64,000 nucleotides of DNA from Ambrosia x helenae (GCA_030844895.1 CM061223.1:12349994-12413993), one strand, 5' to 3'; counted from the stretch's first letter, positions 24,125 through 35,718 are shown. The notes: generated by a model from the sequence alone, not told the origin. Numbers and translations: made by a program.

Positions 24125-24725
24125 ATGGTTGGTTGAAGGTTTGTTTAGTTTTTATGGTATGTTTTAGTTTGTTTTTTTATGTACGAACTCGAATCATGTT
24201 AGTAATGGATGTTTTATATTTTGGTTGTGTATTGTTATTTTTAGTATGTTTGTCTTGGTGTGATTTGGTTTGTTGCTTAAAATTTTGTTAAACTTGTTAA
24301 ATATGTTAATAATAAACAACAAACATCTAAAATGTCGTATTATTTACTAAGTTAAACGTATAAGTAGTTTGTAAGATATTTAAAATAAAAAAAACATGTG
24401 TATGTTGTTAAAAAATAATTTGTAACGTTTTTTACAACGTATAACTCGGAACATATTCATGCCGTATACCAAACGCTTAAAATTTTAAAAAAAATAAACA
24501 TGCAACCAAGAAAAACCATAGTTTCTTCTAAAAAAATCCAGACATAGCATGTGGGGCATATGGTGTCATATGGGGCATATATATAGGTTGATTGATCTGA
24601 CACCCAATGATTACTGATACAAAAGTCAATAAAGTGAAAGTTATATGAGGCGTATGATACCATACGCCACATATGAATGTGTCAGGGTGTGTAGATAAGT
24701 GAGGGGGTTGTAGATATGAAGAGCC

Positions 24726-25200
24726 TTTTTTAAACGGTAATCCGCCCGTTGTCCAACGGCTCTTTCTGAATCCCAAAGCAAAGAAATGGCCCGGCGTGAG
24801 AGGCATATGCAAGCCGGGCATGCCGATGCCTGCCCTGGGGGCGGTGTTGCCCTGGGCGGCATAGGCTTGCCGGCCCTCCACACCCATTAATCTTATGTGG
24901 TTTATTTTTGTGCATGGGTGTCGTATTTGACCGAATGCCTGAATCAATAGAGACTGATCATGTACTGATACAAGTACTCATTGTGTCGATATCCTTATGG
25001 GCATATCACCATATACGTAACTAAACTCACTACCATTATAAATAAAGTTTTTTCATTTTGTAATTCATACATGTTTTTTTGCTACATCGTGCTGGAAAAT
25101 ATCCAATTATATATATATATATATACAATTACCAAGCCATTTATGCATGTTTTTTTGTACTCTAAGGTACAACCAACTAATGCATTAAGGTATTAGGTTC
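24726..25200. other. GC-rich palindromic patch and AT-rich spacer
   Basis: Positions 24740-24895 are unusually GC-rich with CCGCCCGTTGTCCAACGG and repeated GCCGGGCATGCC / GCCCTGGG motifs, consistent with a small foldback or Harbinger-type MITE. The rest is AT-rich with a (TA)n at about 25107-25126. No gene. Confidence 0.35.
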
Positions 25201-26739
25201 TCTCTTTACCTTCTCCTGATCTTCTCTTCTTCTCTTTACCTTTTCACCAAACATACATCGATTGACAACTGAAGGCCATAATCAAAATCAAAGGATGGTG
25301 TAACGAAACTTTGCAACAACATAGAGGGTTTCGACCCATTTGGGTCTCCGGCGAGGTAATCCTCGGCGACGTTAGGGTTCCTTTACGAACAAGCCGAACC
25401 CACTAAATCGAGGACGGTGATCACGTTGGTGAAGTTCGCTTGACAAGTTATTGAAAGGCAATGAAGGATCAGCAGGCAGAGTCTATGGGTTCTTAACCCA
25501 AATAATGACAACGATGGCCATGTCTTAGCTACGGTGGAGACCCTCACCCCGGCGAATCGATTCCGACAAGTATCAGGTAAGGTCCGACCATCTTTAACTT
25601 CATTTATTAGTGAAAGGTAATCAATTCGGTATATCATCCAAGAAAGGTAAAGTAGCTAAAAGTTTGTACAAAACTCTTTTACAAGGAGCACACTTCTTTC
25701 ATTATGTATAAATTTTAATTATGACGGTCTCATACAATTATAGTGTTGGTGTTATCAGGAAATTAAGTAATCAAGATAAAATCGGTATGAGTAATGTGTA
25801 TTATTACACAATAGAAAGTGGAGTAGTTAAAAAAATGGAGTAATTAAAAAATTTGTATTACATAAATAAAATGGTGTTTGATTAAAGATAAAGATATGAG
25901 GTTATGGTGGGTACAATGGCCAAAGAAACTGATGTGGAAACCAATTGGCTATGATGTTATTAAAGATTGTTTTCTATGACTGTTGCCAACTAATATTACC
26001 GCCACAGCTTATGTATTTCTTTATTATAGACTTTGAACCTTTTAACTTCACAGCAAAACAGTGAGTCATGTTTGTGGCATATGAAGTTGTTAATTTAATC
26101 CTTTACCTCAAATAGACGAATGAGTAGTAAAAATACTATGGATATCTTATTTCAAGTTAGGTTGTTTGGATGTTTCTTTTGAAGTTCATTAATTGGTATT
26201 TAATAGTTTCATATCGATTTTATGTGGATTTTTCTGATGGGGGGTATTGGAAAATACAGGGAAAGACCGGTCCGTTTAACATCGTTCTCAACTGGTTGGC
26301 ATTAAGAAGACTTTGGTTTATCATATTGGCAGAATGGAAAAGCGCCAAAGGGTGAGAGAACAAAGTGGGTTATGCATTAGTAGTATTCATCAAATGATAT
26401 ACAAATTTAAGTACGAAACTTGGCCCATTAGACTATTATCAATTATAGATATAATTAAATAAATTGAGTTATAGAAAATGATACTTCTATCGATTTGGGT
26501 TAATTACAAGGGAGCCAATCTTCCTCAAATGAGGACATCAAATTCAAACTGTCATTTATAGTATTATAATAAGATGCGTTTGGTTTTCTATATGCTTTAA
26601 ACAAGCATCAGATTAAATACTAAAATGAAAGAAAAATGGTGAAATGAGAATCATGCAAAACATGTGTTTGATCTTTTATGTTTTTAATCCCACATGAGCT
26701 ATTCAAACATACATCTTATTAAGAGATGTATACTTTCAG
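25200..26739. other. Gene-like but unrecognised sequence upstream of the NAP1 exon
   Basis: A CT-rich start (25200-25250) is followed by a moderately GC-rich segment to about 25570 that ends TATCAGGTAAGG, a good splice-donor context, so it could be a 5' UTR exon carried along with the NAP1 exon. The rest is AT-rich and intron-like. Open frames here have no recognisable product. Confidence 0.3.
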
Positions 26740-26977
26740 GTCAACCATTCGAGACAAAATAGTTCCACATGCGGTCTCTTGGTTTACTGATGAGGCTGCC
26801 CAGAACGATGAATATGAGATTGAAGATGAGGAAGATGATGATGGCGATGGCGATGGCGACGACGATGATGATGATGAAGAAGATGACGACGATGATGATG
26901 ATGAAGAAGATGACGACGAATATGATGGCGAAGACGATGGAGATGAAGATGACGAGGATATAAACACTAAAAAGAAG
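26740..26977 (+). pseudogene. NAP1: Single exon of nucleosome assembly protein 1 (C-terminal acidic tail)
   Basis: NAP1 is a histone H2A-H2B chaperone of nucleus and cytoplasm. The exon starts after TACTTTCAG (26731-26739) with STIRDKIVPHAVSWFTDEAAQNDE, matching the conserved end of the plant NAP domain, and goes on into a D/E-only tail of about 50 residues (26815-26960) before AAGAAG|GTAATCAG at 26977/26978. Both splice sites are intact. The upstream exons that encode the NAP fold and the final basic or CAAX-type end were not found in the neighbourhood, so this is a gene fragment, possibly captured by the Helitron that ends at 40980. The minus strand of the acidic tail also gives a false poly-serine frame. 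Confidence 0.82.
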
Positions 26978-27911
26978 GTAATCAGTCATTGGACTAAATG
27001 TTTAAAGTTTTCACTATATACATATACGCTAATGCTATTGCTTGATGAAGATATTTTGTGTCTTGGTACCACCTGCATAGTAACTGAACCTTAGAAGATT
27101 CTTATTTTATTTTATTTTTTGTAAGTTGTACAAAATATGCTCATTCATCCATCATTTTGTAAATGTAGTGAAGCATCTAAGCAGAACTGAGTTTAAATCA
27201 GTATCCAGCACAGGCTTCGGTTCTTGATATGGGTATGTTTTTTATGTCTGATATAGCTGTGAGTCATGAATGGGTGATAAATGTATGCAGTTGTCAATTT
27301 TTGCTCCAGTTTCTTCTTTAATTCATCACATGCCTATGTTTTTGATGTCTTATATTGGTACTACTGTTTTTTTTTTTAAATTGTTTTATTACCTGTTGCT
27401 GTATGGATGTAGATACAGTTGAGTCGATTTCACTGGATTTGTCATGGAGCGGGTATAATACATTTCAAGCTCGAAAAGAGTATCAACAACAAGATATACA
27501 CCCTCTTTAATTCACTGTATATATATATATATATATTAAACCAGAGCCATTTTTTGTTCGGTTTCTTTTTATCGATCACCAATTCTTCCTGCTAATAGTA
27601 TCTGTTATAAAAGTTGGTATAAACTGATCTAAATTGATGTTGAAAGTAGCTATGTTTGACCACAGAGTCAACACTTTATCTTTTTGTAAATAATAAAAAT
27701 TAACTTTGTGTCATTATATTTCAAATCATAATATGTTTACATAGCAAACTGTTTTTATGAATTCCCAAATTTCTTGGCAATCTTGAAATACATATCTTAT
27801 AAATTGGTGATCAGATAATAGACTAACATTTTGACACGTTGGGTTTTTTTTTTTTTTTTTTTGTTCATTCTTATAATGTAAAATGACATTGGGTTACAAC
27901 TTGGTGATAAG
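26978..27911. other. Intron/3' flank-like AT-rich DNA
   Basis: Follows the NAP1 exon; holds a (TA)n near 27518-27536 and a 20-base T-run near 27844-27863. No coding sequence was recognised. ATAAG at 27907-27911 is the left target duplication of the SIRE element. Confidence 0.5.
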
Positions 27912-27967
27912 TGTTGGGTCTGCTGACCTGGAAAAGAACAGATGATTGGAAAGCCAAAATATGCTAA

Positions 27968-28136
27968 CAGTTGATCCTTTCAATAAACAGTCTTTACAAC
28001 TTACTTCTCCCAAAAGACTGCTGACTCTAACAACTGTTCTATCCAAACAACTGCTGATACAAAGGACTGCTGAATAAACAACTGATGAAGAACAACTGCT
28101 GACCAAAGGTCTGATGAAGAACAACTGCTGATTCAA
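27968..28136 (+). promoter_or_regulatory. CAACTG (MYB-core-like) repeat array in SIRE LTR
   Basis: Five copies of ACAACTG, three of them ACAACTGCTGA, plus one inverted CAGTTG, lie 200-380 bp before the TATA box. The 3' LTR has one more unit (12 bp). CAACTG matches the plant MYB core. Tandem MYB-binding motifs are known in LTRs of tobacco copia elements such as Tto1; a regulatory role here is inference. Confidence 0.5.
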
Positions 28137-28348
28137 GTACTGAAGACTAAAGCACTGCTGGAGCCAACAGCACTTAGGCTCCAGCAGAGGATACAAGACC
28201 ATCATAGTTTTCCTACAACAGCTGTTTACTATCAGTGCTTTCAATGTAACAGTAGTTTGTAATAGGCAGATGTTTTATGTTTGTTATTCTGTTAGAGGTC
28301 ACTGTCTTAGGTGACGTCAGCTTAGGTCATCAGTGGTTTAAGTCTGTC

Positions 28349-28356
28349 TATAAATA
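28349..28356 (+). promoter_or_regulatory. LTR TATA box (5' copy; 3' copy at 40113-40120)
   Basis: TATAAATA, followed about 30 bp on by CTGTTCTATTGCATCAC, a plausible transcription start region. Identical in both LTRs. Confidence 0.7.
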
Positions 28357-28615
28357 GAACAGTGCTTGTACTGTTCTATTGCATCACACACACAAACATT
28401 CTCTCAGACAAACAATCACTGTGTGATCAGGCTGAGGGGGAGTATTTGTACGATTGTAATCTTTTAGATAAATGAAAGCATTCGATCTGAAAACATTTAC
28501 TCTCTTGTTTTGATTAACAGTTTATTATTCCGCTGCACTTTCATTCTATATTCGTTTCATCTTTATCATATTTAGTTAAACATAATCAAAACAATCAAAC
28601 TCAGATCCTAACAAT

Positions 28616-28630
28616 TGGTATCAGAGCTTA
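28616..28630 (+). promoter_or_regulatory. Primer binding site (initiator Met tRNA)
   Basis: TGGTATCAGAGCTTA begins two bases after the LTR. The first 12 bases match the complement of initiator Met tRNA, as in most plant copia elements. Confidence 0.93.
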
Positions 28631-28775
28631 GTCAATTAAATTCGATCTAACAAATCAATTTAATAATCAGCTCACAATTATTGATATCGTTTGTCTGTTG
28701 GATTGAAAACAGAGTAATAGTTTAATTTCGTTTCTACCGTTTTTAAACAGACTTTGTTTTTTGAAAAATCAGAGA

Positions 28776-31700
28776 ATGGCTTCAATCAATCACGATCCAC
28801 ATAACACTGGCACGAACAACAAGCTACCGATGCTTGTCAGATCTGAATACAATATCTGGCAACGTCGGATGAGCCATGTTCTAGCTCAACAGAACACTGG
28901 GTGTTGGAAGTCGGTTATCTTCGGACCACATGTTCCGACTGTGCCGAGTACTGAAGATCCCAAGGTGTTTGAGCCAAAGAAACTTGAAAACTACTCCGAC
29001 CAGGATTTTCAGAAAATTGAGTTAGATGCTAAGGCCTTCAGTATTGTGGCCATGGCTCTACCCAATGATATATATGCTGGGTTGTTACACTGTAACAGTG
29101 CAAAGGAGTTGTGGGATGCACTGAAAGAACAGTTTGGTGGGACTGAGGAGGTTATTGTAAACAATCGTGAAATACTTAACCAACAATATGAAACACTCAG
29201 TCATGTCAAAGGAGAGTCATTAACTCAACAGTTTGAGAGGTTTAATTGTTTAATTAGTGAACTAAAATTGGTTGGTCTTACTTACCCTCATTCAACCTTG
29301 AACCATAGGTTTTTAAGATCACTACCAGACAAATGGGACACTATTGCTATTGTGATGAGAAACTCAATTGGATTTAAAGACCTATCACTGACCCAGCTTC
29401 ATGGTAAGCTCTTGACCTATGAGAGAGAGCTTAACCAGAAAAAGAAGCTCCAGGACTCTGGAAAAGTGTCTGATGACTATGTATTTGGGAATACAGCACT
29501 TTTGGGTCATGATGAGGTGCCTGGAAACACTAAGGATCAGAGTTATGATCATTTCATTGACATAACTTCAGGTTTTAACTCAGGTTTTAACTCTGATTCT
29601 TATTCACCAAACTATGCTTTCACAGCAAGTGGTGGTGATATCCAGGCATCTGACAATATATCCTTTGAGTATGATGACCTGAAATACTTTGACCCTGATG
29701 ATTTGGAAGAAATGGACATTATGCACCAATTGGCCCTTCTCAGTGTAAGAACTAACAATTTTTACAAGAAAACTGGGAGAAGGTTTCCAGGGTTAACTGG
29801 CAGATCTAAGGTTGGGTTGGATAAATCAAAGATAAAGTGTTACAAATGTCATAGACTTGGTCATTTTGCTAGGGAATGTAGGGGTCAACATGGTACACCT
29901 ATGATCACCTATCCAAATCAAAGACCACAGACCAACACTTATCAGAATTCCTATAATGCCCCTGGACCAAATGTGCAAAACACTGCTCATTTTGCACAGT
30001 CCTCAAACACTGTTCCTGTCCAGTATGTCCAAACCACTGTTCCTCAGATCCACTATGTGCAAACACCTGTTGCTCAAGCACCTGTGCAAACGACTGTTGC
30101 TTCATCCTCTGCTCCTGCAGAGACCAGTCAACAGAGCTTCTTTACACAAGGCTTTGTTGATTGGAGCAGTCTACCTGATGAGTTAACAGATGAAAATTTT
30201 GCATTAGTTGCCAAAGCTGAAAATGAACCAGAAAACTTTTGTTTCATGGCTATGGTTGATGAGGTTGAATCTGAGGAGGTGGTGACTGAATCTGATGTTG
30301 TGACTGATGATGTTGTTAGTGAAGTTGTTACAGGTGAAAAACCTGAAGAAGAGGTTGTGAATCTCTCAGATCCCTGGGGTGCATCTGATGACTGTGAGTG
30401 CAAGTGTGATTGTGCATTGATGGCTGCTGCTAAGGTATCTCCTCAAATTCTTAAAGAGTTGTGTTCTGACAAATGTGTAATTGCATTTGCTAACATCAAA
30501 GAGGTGAATGAAAACCTTAGAAAGAAAATTTTGGATGATGAAGTTAAATTTGAAAAACTTTCAAAAGATTTAAAAACAAGTTTATCTATAAAAGAGTCTG
30601 AAATAAGCAGCTTAAAACATGAAGCAACCATAACCAAAGACCAGCTCCAAACTATGATAGCAAAATATCAAAGTTGTAAAAGTGAGCTTGAGTCCACCCA
30701 AGTTGAATGTGAGAAATGGGTGGAATCATGTAGAGGTTTTGAGATGCTACTCAACAAACAAACCAAAAGTCATGTGAAGTTTGGTTTTGGTTTTGAAACC
30801 ACTGCTCCAGCTTTTGAAAACACTGACAAAAAGAGTCAAAAGTCTGTTGAGGTAGTACCAACAAACCTGCAGGGTCAAGAGATTAAAATCACTGAACCAA
30901 ATGGTAAGAAAATTGTTCTTGAAAAACCAGAAGGTTCCTCATCTTTTACTGAACTTGAAAAGTATGAATTTAAACCTACTTGGTCTGATGAGTGTGATAC
31001 TCTTGAGAATTTTAAACCTGTTGATTTTAAAACACCTGATGGGAAGACAGCTCCTCAGGCAAAAGTCATTCCCCTGGCAAAAGTCATTCCCCTGAAAAAT
31101 CTTCCAGCAGATGCTCAAACATCTGCTGAAAAGAAGGCTGAAAAGGGGAAGAAGAAAGAAAAGACTGTCAACTTGTTCTGTGATTTCTGTGAAAAGAAGA
31201 ATCATGTCACTAAAAACCGTTTTCTTCTAAAAGCATATGACATTAACAAAGGAACAAGTGAATGTGATTCCAAAGCCACATGCTCAATATGTGGGAAAAA
31301 GAATCACAAGACCAAAGAGTGCTTGTATCTCAAAAATTTTGATGTAAAAATACAAGAATACAAAGCTAAAACTCTTGCAAACCCTGTGGTTAGTACTTCA
31401 AAAGGAAAGCCCAAACAGACTTTCACCCCTGTCCAAACACCTGTTACTAACAGGCTTGAAACATCTGCTTCTAGAGATGTCCAAGTAACAGATGCTCCAC
31501 CCACAAGCAAATACCCAAGAGGTTATGGTCAACCACTATGTCACAGTCTGCCACATGTTTATGAGGAGCCAAAAAGACCCTCTAAACCAAGAGTGAACAG
31601 AAATCCATATGGGTATTATCATCTGTCAGGAAGTGATCAAACAACTGCTGCCCCAAGTCTTGACATTCAAGCACTGGCAAATGGTCAGCAGCAGTTGTTG

Positions 31701-31811
31701 AACTTAATTCAGAAATTAGTCCAAACCACTGATCACCTTCCAAAGCTTGAGTCTGAAAGGTCTGAGGACCCATCCAAAGCCAAACTGGCTTTGGACACTC
31801 ACCAAAACTAA
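28776..31811 (+). CDS. gag: Gag of the SIRE element
   Basis: Nucleocapsid precursor, 1011 codons from ATG 28776 (an open frame extends a few codons upstream without ATG) to TAA 31809-31811. N-terminal copia gag domain (YNIWQRRMSHVL near residue 30; LWDALKEQFGG near 115), then zinc knuckle CYKCHRLGHFAREC (about 29839-29880), a P/Q/T/V-rich linker with repeated VQTTV, an acidic EVVTESDVV segment, a coiled coil (about 30495-30740), and two more knuckle-like motifs: CDFCEKKNHVTKNR (about 31180, final Cys replaced by Arg) and CSICGKKNHKTKEC (about 31281). Short direct repeats (SGFN twice; AKVIPL twice at about 31060-31095) look like replication slips. Pol follows in the same frame beyond the stop. 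Confidence 0.9.
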   Translation: MASINHDPHNTGTNNKLPMLVRSEYNIWQRRMSHVLAQQNTGCWKSVIFGPHVPTVPSTEDPKVFEPKKLENYSDQDFQKIELDAKAFSIVAMALPNDIYAGLLHCNSAKELWDALKEQFGGTEEVIVNNREILNQQYETLSHVKGESLTQQFERFNCLISELKLVGLTYPHSTLNHRFLRSLPDKWDTIAIVMRNSIGFKDLSLTQLHGKLLTYERELNQKKKLQDSGKVSDDYVFGNTALLGHDEVPGNTKDQSYDHFIDITSGFNSGFNSDSYSPNYAFTASGGDIQASDNISFEYDDLKYFDPDDLEEMDIMHQLALLSVRTNNFYKKTGRRFPGLTGRSKVGLDKSKIKCYKCHRLGHFARECRGQHGTPMITYPNQRPQTNTYQNSYNAPGPNVQNTAHFAQSSNTVPVQYVQTTVPQIHYVQTPVAQAPVQTTVASSSAPAETSQQSFFTQGFVDWSSLPDELTDENFALVAKAENEPENFCFMAMVDEVESEEVVTESDVVTDDVVSEVVTGEKPEEEVVNLSDPWGASDDCECKCDCALMAAAKVSPQILKELCSDKCVIAFANIKEVNENLRKKILDDEVKFEKLSKDLKTSLSIKESEISSLKHEATITKDQLQTMIAKYQSCKSELESTQVECEKWVESCRGFEMLLNKQTKSHVKFGFGFETTAPAFENTDKKSQKSVEVVPTNLQGQEIKITEPNGKKIVLEKPEGSSSFTELEKYEFKPTWSDECDTLENFKPVDFKTPDGKTAPQAKVIPLAKVIPLKNLPADAQTSAEKKAEKGKKKEKTVNLFCDFCEKKNHVTKNRFLLKAYDINKGTSECDSKATCSICGKKNHKTKECLYLKNFDVKIQEYKAKTLANPVVSTSKGKPKQTFTPVQTPVTNRLETSASRDVQVTDAPPTSKYPRGYGQPLCHSLPHVYEEPKRPSKPRVNRNPYGYYHLSGSDQTTAAPSLDIQALANGQQQLLNLIQKLVQTTDHLPKLESERSEDPSKAKLALDTHQN

Positions 31812-34800
31812 TTCATTACTGATGTGCATGGAGCTTCTGCTTGTTTAGATAGTCTTTGGTATGTAGATAGTGGAGGCTCCAGGCACATGACAGGATGTAG
31901 AGCCCTTCTTCTGAACTTCTTGGCTCATGGAGGGGGTGATATATCCTTTGGTAATGATTCAAAAGGTAAGGTGTTGGGTTCAGGGACTGTACAAGCTGGA
32001 AAACTCAAGTTTGAAAATGTCAATCTTATTGATAATCTCAAGTTTAATCTTCTGAGTGTTTCACAAATGAGTGACAAAGGTTATGGCTCATTTTTCACAA
32101 AGAAAACTTGTAAGATTATTGGGCCAGAAGTGGTGAAAAAGATTGATACCATCATTGCTGAGAGCAAAGCACAACTTGTTGCTCATAGAAGTGGCAATGT
32201 GTATGTTGTTGATATGTTAAAGGACAATCCTATGGCAAATGTCTGTCTATTTTCTGCTGCCTCCACTAAAGAGACAGAATTGTGGCATAGGAGATTGGGT
32301 CACACCAACCTCAACACTATTAACACACTCTCCAAACAAAGCCTTGTCAGAGGTTTACCATCAAAAGAATTTAAATGTGATAAGCATTGTGTTTCCTGTT
32401 TAAAAGGGAAACAACATAAAAGCTCTTACAAATCCATTGATGAGTCCAAAACCAGTCAGTGTCTACAATTGTTGCACATGGACTTGTTTGGCCCTGTTAA
32501 AATCATGAGTCTAAGAAGAAAGAGATTTTGTCTTGTCATAGTTGATGATTTTTCTAGGTTTACATGGACTTACTTTTTACATTCTAAGGATGAGACTGCA
32601 GGTATATTGAAGGACTTTGTCACCAAAGTTGAAAAACAATATGACTTGCCAGTAAAAGTCTTCAGGAGTGACAATGGAACAGAGTTTAAGAATAAGGAGT
32701 TGGATGACTTCTGTGTGTCAAAAGGGATTGTGAGGCAGTACAGCATCCCAAGAACACCAGAACAAAATGGGGTGGTTGAAAGGAAAAACAGAACTCTTAT
32801 AGAAGCTGCAAGAACCATGCTAGCAGATTCTGGTTTGCCACTGTCCTTTTGGGCAGAAGCTGTAAACACTGCTTGCTATGTTCAAAACAGAGTTTTGATC
32901 AACCCCAGACATCAAAAAACTGCTTATGAAATTTTGTTCAAAATCAAACCACTAATCTCATTTTTCAAAATCTTTGGCTGCCCATGTTTCATTTTAAACC
33001 TCAAAGATTCCATTTCAAAATTTGCAGCCAAAGTAGACTGTGGTTATTTTCTAGGATATTCTTCTACTGCTAAGGCCTATAAAGTGTTTAACACAAGGAC
33101 CAAGACAATAGAAGAAACTCTGAATGTAAAGTTCAATGAACTTTCATCTCTAAAAATCCCTGCAAATCCTGCTGAACTATTTGATTTAGATAAATTCAAA
33201 TTTGAAGATATCACTGTTAAAGCTAACAATGCAGGTATTCCACAGTCTCCACAACAAGATTACAGAACAGATGTTGTGATCCCCAGTCACTACAAAATCT
33301 ATTCTGCCTCGGAGGAAGCAGCTGTTCAAAACAATTGTCAAAACTCTGCCACAGCTGTGTCAACCACTGTTGGCCAGTCTTATCCTCAAACCACTGCTTC
33401 ACCCCTCACAACCACTGACCTATCATCTGTTGACAAAAGTCAATCATCTGTTGACAAAAGTCAGTCAAGTTTCACACCACTTGGACCCATTCCTCCATTA
33501 CCATTCCAAACATCTGATGGCACTACAGAAGTACCAACAGATGTTACACCAACAGAGTCACCAAACCTTTGTCCATCACCTTAAAATGCCATCGTTCCAT
33601 ATCAGGGAGATCTTATTTACTTAAGAGCTCATCCACCAGACCAGATCATTGGCAACATCAGAGAGGGTGTGCTCACAAGAAGCCAATCCTCCAATATCTG
33701 TCTTTTTGCAGGTTTCCTATCCCTCACACAACCTGTCAAGTACCAAGAGGCACTAAAAGACAACAGTTGGGTAGAAGCCATGCAAGAAGAACTCCTTCAA
33801 TTTAAAAGACAACAAGTATGGGAGCTTGTACCACTTCCTAAGGATGTCTGTCCTATAGGAACAAAGTGTGTCTTCAAAAACAAAACTGATGAAAGGGGTA
33901 TTGTTGTCAAGAATAAAGCCAGACTTGTGGTTCAAGGCTTCAGACAAGAAGAAGGAATAGATTATGATGAGACTTTTGCTCCTGTAGCAAGACTAGAAGC
34001 CATCAAACTCTTCTTAGCCTTTGCTGTCAACCACAACATAAAGGTGTATCAGATGGACATCAAGTGTGCTTTCCTTTATGGCAAAATTCAGGAGGAGGTC
34101 TATGTATGTCAGCCACCTGGTTTTGAAGACACATTCCATCCTGACTATGTCTACAAGCTCAACAAAGCTTTGTATGGACTAAACAAGCACCAAGGGCCTA
34201 GTATGAAACTCTTTCCACATTTCTCTTATCCATTGGTTTCACAAGAGGTAAAATAGATAAAACTTTATGTCTTAAATGGAAAGGGAAACACTTAATGATT
34301 GTTCAAATATATGTGGATGACATCATTTTTGGATCCACATGTAACCAAATGTGTGAAGAGTTCAGAAAACTCATGACAGCAGAGTTTGAGATGAGTGTCA
34401 TGGGTGAGCTTCAGTGTTTCCTTGGTCTTCAAGTGAAACAACTGCAAAATGGCACATTCATTCACCAAAACAAATATGTAAAGAATTTATTAACCAGATT
34501 TGAGATGAATGATTGTAAGCCATGTAGCACACCCATGAGTACAGTCAAGCTGCTCACTATTGATGACAAGGATGAACTGGTTGATCAAACACATTATAGA
34601 TGCATGATTGGGTCTTTACTGTACTTAACTGCATCTAGGCCAGACATTATGTTTGCTACTTGTGTCTGTGCAAGATCCCAGGCTTCACCCAGAAAGTCAA
34701 ACCTTATTGCTGTGAAAAGGATATTCAGATACCTCAAAGGTGCTCCCACACTTGGTATCTGGTATCCTGCTAATGGAAACATTGAGCTTTCAGGTTATTC

Positions 34801-35254
34801 AGATAGTGACTTTGCTGGCTGTCACACCACAAGAAAATCCACATTAGGAGGGTGCCAATTTCTAGGGAATGCCTTAGTCTCCTGGCAAAGCAAAAAGCAG
34901 GCAGCTGTTTCAACCTCAACAGCTAAAGCTGAATACATTGCTGCTGCAAGCTGTACAGCCCAACTCATGTGGCTTCAAAATCAACTACTGGATTTTGGGA
35001 TAACTGCACTACAGACTCCACTCATGTTGGACAGTCAAGCTGCTGAAAATATCATCAAGAATCCAGTCTCTCACTCCACTACCAAACACATTGACATAAG
35101 ACATCATTTTGTCAGAGACAGCTATGAAAAAGGTTTGATTTCTCTGGACCATGTTCCAACAGAGGATCAGTTGGCAGATGTGTTAACAAAAGCTTTAGAC
35201 ACATCTACCTTTACAAATCTGATTTCCAGAATTGGTATGTTAAACATGGATTAA
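31812..35254 (+). pseudogene. pol: Pol of the SIRE element (PR-IN-RT-RH), broken
   Basis: In the same frame as gag after its TAA. Protease DSGG at 31866-31877 (WYVDSGGSRHMTG). GAG-pre-integrase LWHRRLGHTNL at about 32280 with CX2C. Integrase core: MDLFGPVK (about 32478), FRSDNGTEF (about 32664), TPEQNGVVERKNR (about 32756). Then an S/T/P/Q linker with a SSVDKSQ duplication (about 33424-33470). In-frame TAA at 33582-33584. RT resumes in the same frame (VYQMDIKCAFLYG about 34045; ALYGL about 34169), with a frameshift near 34185 and a TAG at about 34200 where tryptophan is usual. YVDD at 34309-34320, then RNase H (ELSGYSDSDFAG about 34785, CTKHIDIRHHF region about 35085) to the stop at 35254. 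Confidence 0.92.
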
Positions 35255-35718
35255 ACAAATAAATTTTTTTATACATCATAATAAAATGTTTCAGAAAATC
35301 AAAATTTTTTCAAATAGCTGTTTGGTTGAAAAATCTGTTTATAACATCTGATCAGATAAAACAACCACTGTTTCATTCATATCCACTGTTGGTTGAAAAA
35401 TCTGTTTCAAAACATCTGATCAGATAAAACAACTGTTAGTTGAAAAATCTGTTTCAGAACATCTGTTCAGATAAAACAATTGTTTCCTTATATATTTATA
35501 CTATATCTATACAAAAAAAAAAACAGTTGGTTCCATCAGCTGTTCTCCACCAGATGTTTCATCCATCAGATGATTGCCACGTCTGCTCATATAAGCAGAG
35601 GTTTGGCCACATCAGCGGTTACACTGTCTCATTGTATTCAAAATACTGAAAAACCGCCTTCTTCATTCTCTAACCCTCAATCAAATTTCATTCATCCTCA
35701 CTTTCGAAATCCATTACA
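35255..35718 (+). repeat. Pol-env spacer with three tandem repeats
   Basis: Three copies of a unit built on TTGGTTGAAAAATCTGTTTC-AAACATCTGATCAGATAAAACAA start near 35322, 35389 and 35436 and end by 35480. A TATATTTATACTATATC stretch lies near 35490-35508. Internal promoters or RNA structures are possible but not shown. Confidence 0.75.

Larger units (their letters stand above)
22606..24725. mobile_element. TIR DNA transposon with CATACG/CATATG palindromes, Mutator-like candidate
   Basis: Left end GGGTCATGATAACTACACAC...ATCTACACACCC; the right end in reverse complement reads GGCTCTTCATATCTACAACC...ATCTACACACCC. The inverted termini are about 45 bp. An 8-bp T6AA lies on both sides as a possible target duplication. 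Inside are dozens of CATACGCC, GGCGTATG and CATATG motifs, a set of about 110-bp tandem repeats on the left, and a decayed coding segment in the middle. The class is not certain; length about 2.1 kb and TIR style favour a Mutator-like element. Confidence 0.6.
27912..28613 (+). repeat. 5' LTR of the SIRE element
   Basis: TGTTGGG...CCTAACA, 702 bp. TATAAATA is at 28349-28356. Upstream, 27960-28136 has a cluster of CAACTG / CAACTGCTGA motifs. A polyadenylation-like AGATAAATGAAAG lies near 28466. It is nearly identical to 39664-40377. Confidence 0.95.

Noticed and set aside
26719..26967. Poly-serine open frame on the minus strand
   Set aside because: It is the antisense of the D/E-rich NAP1 tail.
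28761..28775. Upstream start of SIRE gag
   Set aside because: The codon at 28761 is TTG; the first ATG is 28776 with normal context.
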